DNA of 64,000 nucleotides, from contig CALRQC020000020.1 in the NCBI GenBank assembly GCA_943370215.1, forward strand, positions 1-64,000. The letters run 5' to 3'. Each line of letters starts with the position of its first letter. Position 1 is the stretch's first letter. The DNA comes from Niveispirillum sp943370215 (GTDB lineage Bacteria > Pseudomonadota > Alphaproteobacteria > Azospirillales > Azospirillaceae). The notes beneath the pieces are model-generated. The model was given only the letters and a program-made list of their open reading frames with translations, was not told where the DNA came from and did no database searches. Both the position numbers and the translations under genes were made by a program. Shown here piece after piece: positions 50,691 to 58,579 of this stretch.

Positions 50691-51620
50691 TTATCCCAGA
50701 TGCCTGCGGATGATGGGGACCACATCTGCGGCGCGGGTGCGGAACGGCGACTCTGTCCAGGGCAGGTCCATCACCTCGATATTGGGGGCGATGCCACGGG
50801 CGCGGGCGGTGATGGGGGAAAGCCCTTCCTGGAGATTGAGGACCAGGATCGGCTGCTTCAACTGGCGAAAATTGGCCGGGAAGTCGTAATTGAATGAGGC
50901 TTCATGGCCCCAGCCCACATGCAGCGGATCGCGGTTCATTTCCCAGAAAAGCTGCCAGGCCAGATCGTCGCCCAGCTCGGCGCGCACCTTGTCGAAACGC
51001 TTCCACAGATCGGGCAGCCGGTTGGCGGCGGCTTCCAGGTTGGCCGGTACGCCGCCGACCTGTTTTGCCCGGTAATCCGCAATATCCTGGGCTGTGAACA
51101 TCAAGGCGGAATGCAATATGATGCGACGTACCGCGTTCGGCCGCTGGCGGGCCAGTTCCACCGCAGTGGCCGAACCGGTATGACTGCCGATCAAATCCAC
51201 CTGTTCAATGCCAAGCGCATCCAGCAGGTCGCCCATCGCCCCGGCAAAATCGGCGATGGTGGAAGGATTGGGTGGCCTGTCCGACAGACCATAGCCGGGA
51301 TTGTCAGCGGCAACGGCCAGCCGGTCAGTCCCCATCAGCGGCAGCAGCTTGGCATAGTTGGTGCTGGAACCGGGGGAGGCGTGCAGGCAGAGCAACGGGG
51401 TTTTGCCGCTGGCGGCAGCCGGCTTGACATAGCGATAATGGATCGACCCGAACCGGCAGGGGGCCATGCTGTGCAGCAGGGTGCCGGCGGGGCCGGCCAG
51501 CCCGGCGGGCGTTGCGGGCCCTTTGGCGGGCGTGGCCGCCTGTGCCCCGGCCAGGGGCAGCCCGGCGCTGGCCAGCCCGAAAAACATGGTCTGGCGGCGG
51601 TTGATCTGTGCGCGTGTCAT
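50691..51620 (-). CDS. exported alpha/beta hydrolase with unusual nucleophile elbow
   Basis: The 309-residue protein begins with a twin-arginine-like signal (NRRQTMFFGLASAGLPLAGA). The fold shows PLLCLHASPGSSTNYAKLLP (oxyanion region), LAVAADNPGYGLSDRP and DLIGSHTGSATAVELARQRP. The elbow is G-S-H-T-G (145-149), so the usual nucleophile position holds His147 rather than Ser or Asp. A C-terminal catalytic His is also not evident. Either this branch uses a different residue (Ser146 is adjacent) or it is not a classical hydrolase. Substrate unknown. Confidence 0.75.
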   Translation of the reverse strand: MTRAQINRRQTMFFGLASAGLPLAGAQAATPAKGPATPAGLAGPAGTLLHSMAPCRFGSIHYRYVKPAAASGKTPLLCLHASPGSSTNYAKLLPLMGTDRLAVAADNPGYGLSDRPPNPSTIADFAGAMGDLLDALGIEQVDLIGSHTGSATAVELARQRPNAVRRIILHSALMFTAQDIADYRAKQVGGVPANLEAAANRLPDLWKRFDKVRAELGDDLAWQLFWEMNRDPLHVGWGHEASFNYDFPANFRQLKQPILVLNLQEGLSPITARARGIAPNIEVMDLPWTESPFRTRAADVVPIIRRHLG

Positions 51621-51767
51621 GCTTGGCCCTGGTCAGCGTGGCGGCGGATCAGGACCGGCGCCGGTTGTTCAGGCCTTTGCCTTTACGCGTTGGGTTGCGG
51701 TGCCGCCATCCTGCCACCCTGTCCTATCCGCCTTGTGGTGAGGGTTGCAGGGAAAGCCGCCATGCCT

Positions 51768-51787
51768 CATCTTATGATATCAAGATG
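51768..51787. promoter_or_regulatory. inverted repeat before the toxin-antitoxin operon
   Basis: CATCTT and AAGATG flank ATGATATC, with the GATATC palindrome at the centre, about 25 bases before the antitoxin start. A TATGAT overlaps it. It is a candidate operator for autoregulation by the antitoxin. Confidence 0.4.
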
Positions 51788-51810
51788 GGGCATTTTATGG
51801 GGCACTGGTG

Positions 51811-52176
51811 ATGGCTGTTGCATCGATCCTGGCCGACATGATCCAGCCTGATGGCATTGTCGCCACCGACAGGCTGGCGGATCATCTGCATCTGACCAAG
51901 ACGGAACTGGCGCAGGCGGCGGGCCTGTCGCGCGATGCCGTCTCCAAAACCGCGCGTCTGCGCAGTCGCAACACCCAGGCCCGCCTGCGCGATCTGGTGG
52001 AGATCATTAACCGCGTGCAGCCCTGGGCGGGGTCGGTGCAGCAGGCCTTTGCCTGGTATCGGTCGCAACCGCTGCCCTCCTTCGGGGATCAGACGGCGGA
52101 AGATTTGGTGCGGGAGGGGCGGGCCGACGCCGTGAAGCGTCACCTGTCCCGGCTGGCGCTGGGCGGCTTCGCGTGA
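51811..52176 (+). CDS. Xre/MbcA/ParS-type antitoxin
   Basis: The 121-residue protein has an N-terminal helix-turn-helix (LADHLHLTKTELAQAAGLSR DAVSK) and a C-terminal DUF2384 region ending in DLVREGRADAVKRHLSRLAL GGFA. This C-terminal helix blocks the active site of RES toxins. The stop overlaps the toxin start by 4 bases. I use ATG 51811; a GTG at 51808 is possible. Confidence 0.88.
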   Translation: MAVASILADMIQPDGIVATDRLADHLHLTKTELAQAAGLSRDAVSKTARLRSRNTQARLRDLVEIINRVQPWAGSVQQAFAWYRSQPLPSFGDQTAEDLVREGRADAVKRHLSRLALGGFA

Positions 52177-52697
52177 AACAGCCCTGGCGGGGCGTGGTGT
52201 ATCGCGCCCATCATCCCCGCTGGGCCTTCGCGCCCGATAGCGGGGAGGGGGCGGCCCGGTTCGGTGGCCGCTTCAACCCGGCGGGCACACCTGCGCTTTA
52301 CACGGCCCTGCGCCTGCAAGGGGCCTGGACGGAGGCGCAGCAGGCCTTCCCCTTCAAGGCCCAGCCCATGACCATGGTGGCCTATCAGGTGGATTGCGCG
52401 GATATGGTGGACCTGACCGATCCGGCGATTCTGACCGCTTGGGGGATCGCCGGGGCCGATCTGGCCTGCGCCTGGGAGGATATGGCCGACCGGGGCATTG
52501 AACCGCCGAGCTGGGCGCTGGCAAAGCGGCTGCTGGCGGCGGGCTGTGCCGGCATCCTGGCACCCAGCTTTGCGGCGGGGGCGCAAACGGGCGACGTCAA
52601 CGCCATCTTCTGGCACTGGTCGCCTGATCCGCCGCATCAGGTGCGGGTGGTGGATGATCTGGGAAGGCTGCCGCGCGATGATGCGTCCTGGCGTTAG
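52173..52697 (+). CDS. RES-domain toxin (NAD+ phosphorylase type)
   Basis: The 174-residue protein shows the RES fold: VVYRAHHPRWAFAPDSGEGAA, the Arg-Phe-Gly-Gly-Arg-Phe-Asn motif (RFGGRFNPAGTPALYTAL) and a downstream ILAPSF serine region. RES toxins deplete NAD+. It is coupled to the antitoxin by an ATGA overlap, forming a complete type II pair. Confidence 0.9.
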   Translation: MKQPWRGVVYRAHHPRWAFAPDSGEGAARFGGRFNPAGTPALYTALRLQGAWTEAQQAFPFKAQPMTMVAYQVDCADMVDLTDPAILTAWGIAGADLACAWEDMADRGIEPPSWALAKRLLAAGCAGILAPSFAAGAQTGDVNAIFWHWSPDPPHQVRVVDDLGRLPRDDASWR

Positions 52698-52726
52698 CGC
52701 TGTTTGTGGTTGACCGCAAACAGCGC
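52697..52726. terminator. terminator-like hairpin behind the toxin gene
   Basis: GCGCTGTTTG and CAAACAGCGC form a 10-bp perfect stem with a 10-base loop starting at the toxin stop codon. It lies between the convergent toxin and ROK kinase genes. Confidence 0.6.
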
Positions 52727-52803
52727 CGGCGGCGACTGCCGCCGCGCCGCACGTGCGGCGTAGCCAAGGTGCGGATGCAGCGCCGGCGATTGAGGAATAC
52801 GAT

Positions 52804-53682
52804 CTAGCTCGCCAGCGCCCCCGCCCCCAGCACAATTGCCCCCAGCACGCCGGACAGGCTGTCCAGCCCCGGCGGCACGATCATCTTTGCATCGCCTTCC
52901 AGGGCCGGGCTGCGCACGTAACCGGCCAGATGGCGGCGCATCGCCGCTTCGGCGCTGGCGCGCACCTGCGGGCGCTGGCCCACGCCACCGCCCAGGATGA
53001 TGCGGCGCGGCGATGTCACCAGCAGCAGGGAGGCGCAGAGCTGGCCGATATAGTCCCCCACCAGTTCCCAGACCGGGTGATCTTCGCCCAAGGTTTCCGC
53101 CGGTTGGCCAAGGCGGGCGGCGATGGCCGGGCCGCTGGCCAGCCCTTCCAGGCAATCGCCATGGAAGGGGCAATGGCCTTTGAACGGGTCGCGCTGGGCA
53201 TCGCGGCGGACCAGCAGATGCCCGGCCTCCGGATGCAGCAGCCCATGCACCGGCGCGCCATTCACCACCAGCCCGACGCCGATGCCGGTGCCGACGGTGA
53301 TATAGGCGTAATCGCGCAACCCCTTGGCCGCCCCCCAGCGCCCCTCACCCAGGGCCGCACCGTTCACATCCGTATCCAGCACCACCGGCACGCCGAACCG
53401 TTCGGCCAGCGGGGCCACCAGGGGTGTATCCGTCCAGCCGGGTTTGGGCGTGTTGGTGATGCGCAACCCGCCCGGATCGGTCGGATCCAGGCAGAGCGGG
53501 CCGAAGCTGGCCACGCCGATGGCGTCGAACGGCCCCAGCCCGGCCAGCGCGTCGATCACCGCCGCCATGGTGCTGGCCGGATCACGGGTGGGGATGCGGA
53601 TGCCCGACGTTAGATCATCCGGCCCGCTGCCCGCCGCCACCACGATCTTCGTGCCGCCCAACTCAATACCCGCGATGCGCAT
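52804..53682 (-). CDS. ROK-family fructokinase
   Basis: The 292-residue sugar kinase starts MRIAGIELGGTKIVVAAGSG (ATP-binding). It has VLDTDVNGAALGEGRWGAAK and the ROK zinc site HPEAGHLLVRR...GHCPFHGDCLEGLASGPAI, which is the fructokinase form of the consensus. It phosphorylates fructose to fructose 6-phosphate. It is immediately downstream of the amylosucrase gene, which releases fructose from sucrose. Confidence 0.85.
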   Translation of the reverse strand: MRIAGIELGGTKIVVAAGSGPDDLTSGIRIPTRDPASTMAAVIDALAGLGPFDAIGVASFGPLCLDPTDPGGLRITNTPKPGWTDTPLVAPLAERFGVPVVLDTDVNGAALGEGRWGAAKGLRDYAYITVGTGIGVGLVVNGAPVHGLLHPEAGHLLVRRDAQRDPFKGHCPFHGDCLEGLASGPAIAARLGQPAETLGEDHPVWELVGDYIGQLCASLLLVTSPRRIILGGGVGQRPQVRASAEAAMRRHLAGYVRSPALEGDAKMIVPPGLDSLSGVLGAIVLGAGALAS

Positions 53683-53713
53683 TTTTTTGCCTCCCTGCTT
53701 TATAGCCGTTCCA

Positions 53714-55552
53714 TCATGCCACAGAAGGCACCAGCCAGCGCAGGCCCCACGGGTCCAGTGTCACGCCATCCACCGAGACGGCATCCCCGCTCAACAGGTC
53801 GACCCAGCCGCTGGCACCCGCCCAGGCGGACAGGTCTGCCGCGAGAGTCTGGCCGCTGAAATTGCCCAGGCAGATCAGCCGGTCGCCGCCCTGATCCGCC
53901 CGTTCGAACGCCAACAGGGCGGGGTTGGGCAGCTCCAGCGGGCGGGCGGGGTTGCCGCCATGCATGGCTTTGCGGCCTTGGCGCAGGGTGGCGAACTGGG
54001 ACAGGGCGGCATGGATCGGGCCATTCGGGCGCTGCCAATCCATCTGCGGCCGGTGCAGCCAGCGCCCATCCAGCGCCTGATTGGGCACGTTGGCATAATC
54101 GGCATCGTTGGTCAGCGCCCGTTCATCGCCCATATAGATGGCGGGAATGCCGTCCAGCGCGAAGGTGACGCCATAGGCCAGCCGCAGCCGGGCCAGCGCC
54201 GAAGCATCATCCGCCCCGCCATCGCGGAGGCCCGCCAGCGAGACCGCCATGCCGTTGGTGGAGCGCACGGCACCCGGTTCCCCCTGGAACGCTCGCCCAT
54301 CGGGCTGGAAGGGGCCGGCGGCCTGACCGGCATAGAAATCGGAAATCCAGGCCAGCTTGTCGTCCGGGATCACGCCCTTCAAGGCGGCCCAGATGATATC
54401 ATCATGGCAGCGCACATAGGTCAGCCAGCCGGCCCCCGCCGGGCGGGCCAGCGCGTCGGTCAGGCAGCGGCGCAGCGGGCCGGTATCACCGGTGGCCAGC
54501 CCGGCCCACAGCGCCGTCATGGCGGTATTATTATAGGCCAGATGGCATTCCGGCTTCTCCGGCGTGCCCAGGAAGGGCAGCACCTCCGCCAGCCCGACAA
54601 TCGCCTCTGCCTTCAAGGCCACGGCGGGGCAGGCAATGGCCAGCAGGGCCCGCCAGGCCCGCACCACCAGATGGGTTTCCGGCAGGCCCCGGCAATCGGT
54701 GCCGATGCGTTTCCACAGGAAGGGCGCACTGTCCAGGCGGAACACTTCCGCCCCCTGGTTGGCCAGGAACAGCAGCACATCCAGCATTTCGATGAAGACA
54801 GCCGGGTTGGCGTAGTTCAAATCCCACTGAAACGGATAAAAGGTGGTCCAGACATAGCCACCCATCTCCGGCACATGGGTGAAATTGCCGGGGGCCGTCT
54901 GCGGGAACACCTGCCCCAGGTGGGATTCATAGGCATCCACCAAGGTCTTGTCTTCCAGCACATGATAGAACTGGCGGAAATGCGGGTCGCCGGCCAGGGC
55001 TGCCAGCGCCCAGGGATGTTCGGCCGCCGTATGGTTGCAGACAATATCCAGGCACAGGCTGATCTGGCGGGCGCGCAAGGCCGCTGCCAGATCGCGCAGA
55101 TCATCCAGGCTGCCCAGCTTGGGATCGACATCGCGGAAATCGGCCACGGCAAAGCCGCCATCGCTGTCGCCTTTGCGCGGCTTCAACAGCGGCAGCGGGT
55201 GGAAATAGCGCACGCCCAGGCGCGACAGCGCGTCCAGCTTTTCTTTCGTGCCGGCCAGCGTACCGCCGAACCGGTCGATATAGGTGCAGTACCCCACCAT
55301 GTCCGGCTGCTGGAACCAGTCCGGCGTTTCCTGTCGCGCCACGTCCAGGGCCAGCAGGTCGGGGGGGCGGGCCGCGGCACTGCCCAGCAGGCGGGCTGCC
55401 AGTTTCTGTTCCCACAAGGCCAGATCGGCGTGACCGGCATAAAGCGTGCGGAAGGCGGCCAGGGCGGCCGGCCAGTGACGGGCGATCCGCGCCGTCAGGC
55501 GCTGGGCCAGATCGGCATCGGCAAGGGTGACCGGCAGGGGAAAGCTGCTCAT
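53714..55552 (-). CDS. amylosucrase / sucrose hydrolase (GH13)
   Basis: The 612-residue enzyme begins MSSFPLPVTLADADLAQRLT at ATG 55552. GH13 residues follow the Neisseria amylosucrase pattern: Asp274 in FRLDSAPFLWK (nucleophile), Glu316 in LKAEAIVG (acid/base) and Asp384 in RCHDDI. Amylosucrase-specific phrases include QWDLNYANPAVFIEMLDVLL and GYCTYIDRFGGTLAG. It cleaves sucrose to fructose plus glucan or glucose; whether polymer or free glucose is made cannot be read here. Confidence 0.9.
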   Translation of the reverse strand: MSSFPLPVTLADADLAQRLTARIARHWPAALAAFRTLYAGHADLALWEQKLAARLLGSAAARPPDLLALDVARQETPDWFQQPDMVGYCTYIDRFGGTLAGTKEKLDALSRLGVRYFHPLPLLKPRKGDSDGGFAVADFRDVDPKLGSLDDLRDLAAALRARQISLCLDIVCNHTAAEHPWALAALAGDPHFRQFYHVLEDKTLVDAYESHLGQVFPQTAPGNFTHVPEMGGYVWTTFYPFQWDLNYANPAVFIEMLDVLLFLANQGAEVFRLDSAPFLWKRIGTDCRGLPETHLVVRAWRALLAIACPAVALKAEAIVGLAEVLPFLGTPEKPECHLAYNNTAMTALWAGLATGDTGPLRRCLTDALARPAGAGWLTYVRCHDDIIWAALKGVIPDDKLAWISDFYAGQAAGPFQPDGRAFQGEPGAVRSTNGMAVSLAGLRDGGADDASALARLRLAYGVTFALDGIPAIYMGDERALTNDADYANVPNQALDGRWLHRPQMDWQRPNGPIHAALSQFATLRQGRKAMHGGNPARPLELPNPALLAFERADQGGDRLICLGNFSGQTLAADLSAWAGASGWVDLLSGDAVSVDGVTLDPWGLRWLVPSVA

Positions 55553-55599
55553 GGCAAAGGGCTTTCTTGAAAACGGTATCAAGCAATCAACAAAAAGAC

Positions 55600-55812
55600 C
55601 CGGCCAGGGGCAGAGGTTGGAGGGGAATAGGCCCCCGGCCGGGAACCCGTTCTGATCCAGGCCGGCCGGGTTACGGGACCGGGCCGGCCTGGATGGGTGT
55701 CATACCAAGGTCAGGATTTCCTGACCTTGGTATCCGCGCCGACTGGCGCAGCGGCGGCCCGTGCCGCCGAAGTCAGTAAATGCTGACCAGTCAGAATTTA
55801 CTGACACGCGTA
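55600..55812. repeat. hairpin-rich intergenic region
   Basis: Between amylosucrase and the TonB receptor lie several stems: ATACCAAGGTCAGG/CCTGACCTTGGTAT (55702-55715 and 55720-55733), and GTCAGTAAAT/ATTTACTGAC (55772-55781 and 55796-55805) with an inner CTGAC/GTCAG pair. GC-rich inverted segments occur at about 55600-55645 and 55660-55691. The second hairpin abuts the receptor end and may be its terminator. Confidence 0.7.
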
Positions 55813-58272
55813 TCAGAACGTGTATTTCAGCGTGGCGGTGCTGGTGCGCCCGTTGATGGAACGGGCGCGGATGATGTTGGTCTGGCCTTGGGTGATGGAA
55901 CCTTCTTCCGATTCCGTCAGGCCCTTGGCATTGAACAGGTTGTTGACATTGACCGACAGCACCAGCCCTTGCGCGATGACGTAATCGGCGAACAGGTTGA
56001 CCTGGGTGTATCCTGGCATCACCAGTTCATTGCTGTCCTGGGCATAGGATTTGGTGGTGCCGATGATGTTGGCGCCCAGCGTGAAGGCGTCATAGGAATA
56101 AGACGGCGTCAGTTGATAGATGAAATCGGCCTGACGGCGGGGGGTATTGCCCTTCAGCGCCGGGGTCAGCGCGTCCTTGGAAATTTCCGCATCCGTCCAG
56201 GTGCCGCCGGCGGTCACCATGAAGCCTTCGTAACGATAGCTGGCCTCCAACTCGATGCCCTTGGCCTCATAGGTGCGGTCGAAGAAGCGCTGGCTGGTCG
56301 CCTCGAAATTCTGCTCCTGCGTCTTGGCGAAGAAGCCGGTGGCAAACAGGCTGATGCCGTCGCCGCGCCACTTCACCCCGCCTTCATACTGGTTGACCAT
56401 ATCCACCGCGTCTTCGGTGGCGACGGAGCCATCGGCCCGCACGCGCCCGAACAGCAGGCGGTCAGCATTGGCGCGCCCGCCCCGGCTGATACGGGCAAAG
56501 ACCGAGAGATCGGGATCGATCATGTAGTTGGCACCAACCGACCAGGACCAGTAACCCCAATCATAATTGATCGGCTGCGGGTTGGCCGTATCGATGATGG
56601 AGACGCTGCGTTCCGGAACGGAGATGCTGCCGTCGCGGTTCACATCCACCTGTGCCTGCCGGGAGGCGGTATAGGAACCGCGCGCCTTGCCCTCGTCACG
56701 GCGCAGGCTGGCATCGACATTCAACTGGCCCATTTCAAGGGCGGCCGAGACATAGGGCGCATCGATATCGTACTGGGCATCATAGCGCCGGGTGCAGCAA
56801 TTGCCCCAGTAGGGCACGCCGTAACCCAGCAGGCCGCCACTGGTCTGCAAGGTGCCATTGGCGGCCACCACATCCAGCAGCCGGGCATTATCGCCCTTCA
56901 CTTCCATGACATAGGTGTTCCACAGCCAGTCCATCTCGATATTCTGGCGGGCCTTGTAGTAACCGGCGGTCAGGTCGATGGTGCTGTCACCGGCCACGAT
57001 GGCGCGGGTCAGCTTGAAGTCATTGGCGAAGTTGCTGAAATCATTGATATCCACATCGAACAGCGCCACGCGGGTGGCCAGACCATTGCCGTTCAGCGCC
57101 GACGGGTTGGTGATGCGGGTGCCGTCGGTATAGCGCAGGCTGGCGCCGGCCCCGCCAATTTCCGTGGCCAGCGCCTGGGCGCCCGTCACCTGCTGCGGGA
57201 AGATGGAGACGAAGCCGCCATCGGTCTGGGCCATGCGCACCTTGTTGAAGATGCTCCAGCCCTCGGCCAGATCGAACTTGAACTCCGCCCCCACGGCGGT
57301 GGAGACGGGATGCATCCCGTCCTTCAGGCTGTTGGTGCGCAGGTTGTTGTTGCCGTCCAGGCCGGTATTGGTCAGGAACAGGGCGCTGTGCAGCGTCTGG
57401 TCACGCATATCCAGGCCGGGGACGGAACGGATATCCGGATCGCTGTTGCTGCCGCTGACCAGCATGGGCTGCGGCAGGAAGGAGATGGCGCGGTCATTCA
57501 GATATTTGAAATAGATGCGCGCATAGCCCTTCTCGAACTCCCGCGTCAGGTTGGCCTTCACCTGACCGCCGGATTCGGCCGTGTAGTTGGCGTTGCGCGG
57601 GCCTTCGCCTTCCCGGTAGAAGCCGCCAATATGGAAGCGCCAATTCTCATCAATATGGCCGCCGAAATCGAAATCGCCGCGCGTGGTGTCGTAATCCAGG
57701 CCGCGGGTGATGGCCAGCGAGCCGCCATCCTTCTCCCCGGTCTTGGAGATGAAGTTGATCACGCCGCCCGGCGAATTGCTGGCCAGCGTGGAGGCGGAAC
57801 CACCACGGATGGCCTCCACCCGCGCCACATTGGCGTCGGCGCGCAGGAAGATGTCAGCATTACCAAAGGAGATGTCGCCGAATTCCAGCACCGGCAAGCC
57901 ATCTTCGTGCAGTTGCAGGAACTTCGCCCCGCCCGAGGCGACCGGCAGGCCGCGCACGGCGATATTGGCATTGCCTTCGCCACCGCTGGCTTCCGAGCGG
58001 ATGCCGGGGATATTGCGGAAAATCTCCGCCGTATTCCGCGGGGCGACCTGCAACAGGTCGTCGGCCGACAGCGCACTGACGGAGACGGAGGAGCGCATTT
58101 TGGAGGTCTGGCTGACGACGGCGGTGACGACGATTTCGTCCATCAGCAGCCCGTCTTCCTGCGGCGGGGTGGTGCCGGCCGCCGGGGCGGCATCTTGGGC
58201 AAAGACGGCGGTGAAGGCGAACGCGCTGAGGGCGGCGCCCATCGCGGACGCGCGCAGCAAGGACTTCTTCAT
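55813..58272 (-). CDS. TonB-dependent receptor, probable sucrose/oligosaccharide uptake
   Basis: The 819-residue protein starts at ATG 58272 with signal peptide MKKSLLRASAMGAALSAFAF. It has a TonB box (LLMDEIVVTAVVSQTSKMRS), plug (RNTAEIFRNIPGIRSEASGG, VEAIRGGSASTLASNSPGGV) and a long barrel ending in ATLKYTF. It is of the oligosaccharide-receptor size class. Divergent from the symporter gene and followed by amylosucrase, it probably imports sucrose or a related saccharide. Confidence 0.82.
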   Translation of the reverse strand: MKKSLLRASAMGAALSAFAFTAVFAQDAAPAAGTTPPQEDGLLMDEIVVTAVVSQTSKMRSSVSVSALSADDLLQVAPRNTAEIFRNIPGIRSEASGGEGNANIAVRGLPVASGGAKFLQLHEDGLPVLEFGDISFGNADIFLRADANVARVEAIRGGSASTLASNSPGGVINFISKTGEKDGGSLAITRGLDYDTTRGDFDFGGHIDENWRFHIGGFYREGEGPRNANYTAESGGQVKANLTREFEKGYARIYFKYLNDRAISFLPQPMLVSGSNSDPDIRSVPGLDMRDQTLHSALFLTNTGLDGNNNLRTNSLKDGMHPVSTAVGAEFKFDLAEGWSIFNKVRMAQTDGGFVSIFPQQVTGAQALATEIGGAGASLRYTDGTRITNPSALNGNGLATRVALFDVDINDFSNFANDFKLTRAIVAGDSTIDLTAGYYKARQNIEMDWLWNTYVMEVKGDNARLLDVVAANGTLQTSGGLLGYGVPYWGNCCTRRYDAQYDIDAPYVSAALEMGQLNVDASLRRDEGKARGSYTASRQAQVDVNRDGSISVPERSVSIIDTANPQPINYDWGYWSWSVGANYMIDPDLSVFARISRGGRANADRLLFGRVRADGSVATEDAVDMVNQYEGGVKWRGDGISLFATGFFAKTQEQNFEATSQRFFDRTYEAKGIELEASYRYEGFMVTAGGTWTDAEISKDALTPALKGNTPRRQADFIYQLTPSYSYDAFTLGANIIGTTKSYAQDSNELVMPGYTQVNLFADYVIAQGLVLSVNVNNLFNAKGLTESEEGSITQGQTNIIRARSINGRTSTATLKYTF

Positions 58273-58354
58273 ATTATTCCTCCCATAAGGATCACCTGCG
58301 GGGTCTTGGGTCTTACGTGCCGTCCCCTCGGTCACCTACGATGATAGAAATCTC

Positions 58355-58371
58355 GCAATCGTTTGCAAGAT
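58355..58371. promoter_or_regulatory. LacI-type operator 1
   Basis: GCAATCGTTTGCAAGAT, near-palindromic around CG, about 85-100 bases upstream of the TonB receptor start on the minus strand. One base differs from operator 2 over 17 bases. Confidence 0.6.
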
Positions 58372-58498
58372 ACTAAATTCAAAATTTGCTAATCTTAGGG
58401 ATAGGGTAGGGCGAAACTATCTTCGCAGTTGCAGCAGCCTATGGCGAAATCACCACATACCGCGCCTTTTGCGCACAGAATTTTGCATCGGCAGGTAA

Positions 58499-58515
58499 GC
58501 AATCGATTGCAAGAT
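58499..58515. promoter_or_regulatory. LacI-type operator 2
   Basis: GCAATCGATTGCAAGAT contains a perfect 12-bp palindrome GCAATCGATTGC with the central CG of LacI/GalR operators. It lies about 65-80 bases before the symporter start. Confidence 0.65.
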
Positions 58516-58579
58516 TGTTGGGCTGGCGTTACCGTCCGCACAAGGTCAAAAAGCAACAATCGATATCGGGAGGAGCAGG

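Larger units (their letters stand above)
58273..58579. promoter_or_regulatory. divergent control region of receptor and symporter
   Basis: This region between divergent genes holds both LacI-like operators (58355-58371 and 58499-58515) and AT-rich DNA (about 58365-58410) suited to promoters. A GGGAGGAG ribosome-binding site precedes the symporter start. No gene is present. Confidence 0.6.

Noticed and set aside
53324..55570. A 748-codon plus-strand open frame opposite amylosucrase
   Set aside because: Antisense shadow; the minus strand has all GH13 catalytic residues.
55780..58344. An 854-codon plus-strand open frame opposite the TonB receptor
   Set aside because: It shows no known motif or ribosome-binding site, and the minus strand has a complete plug and barrel.
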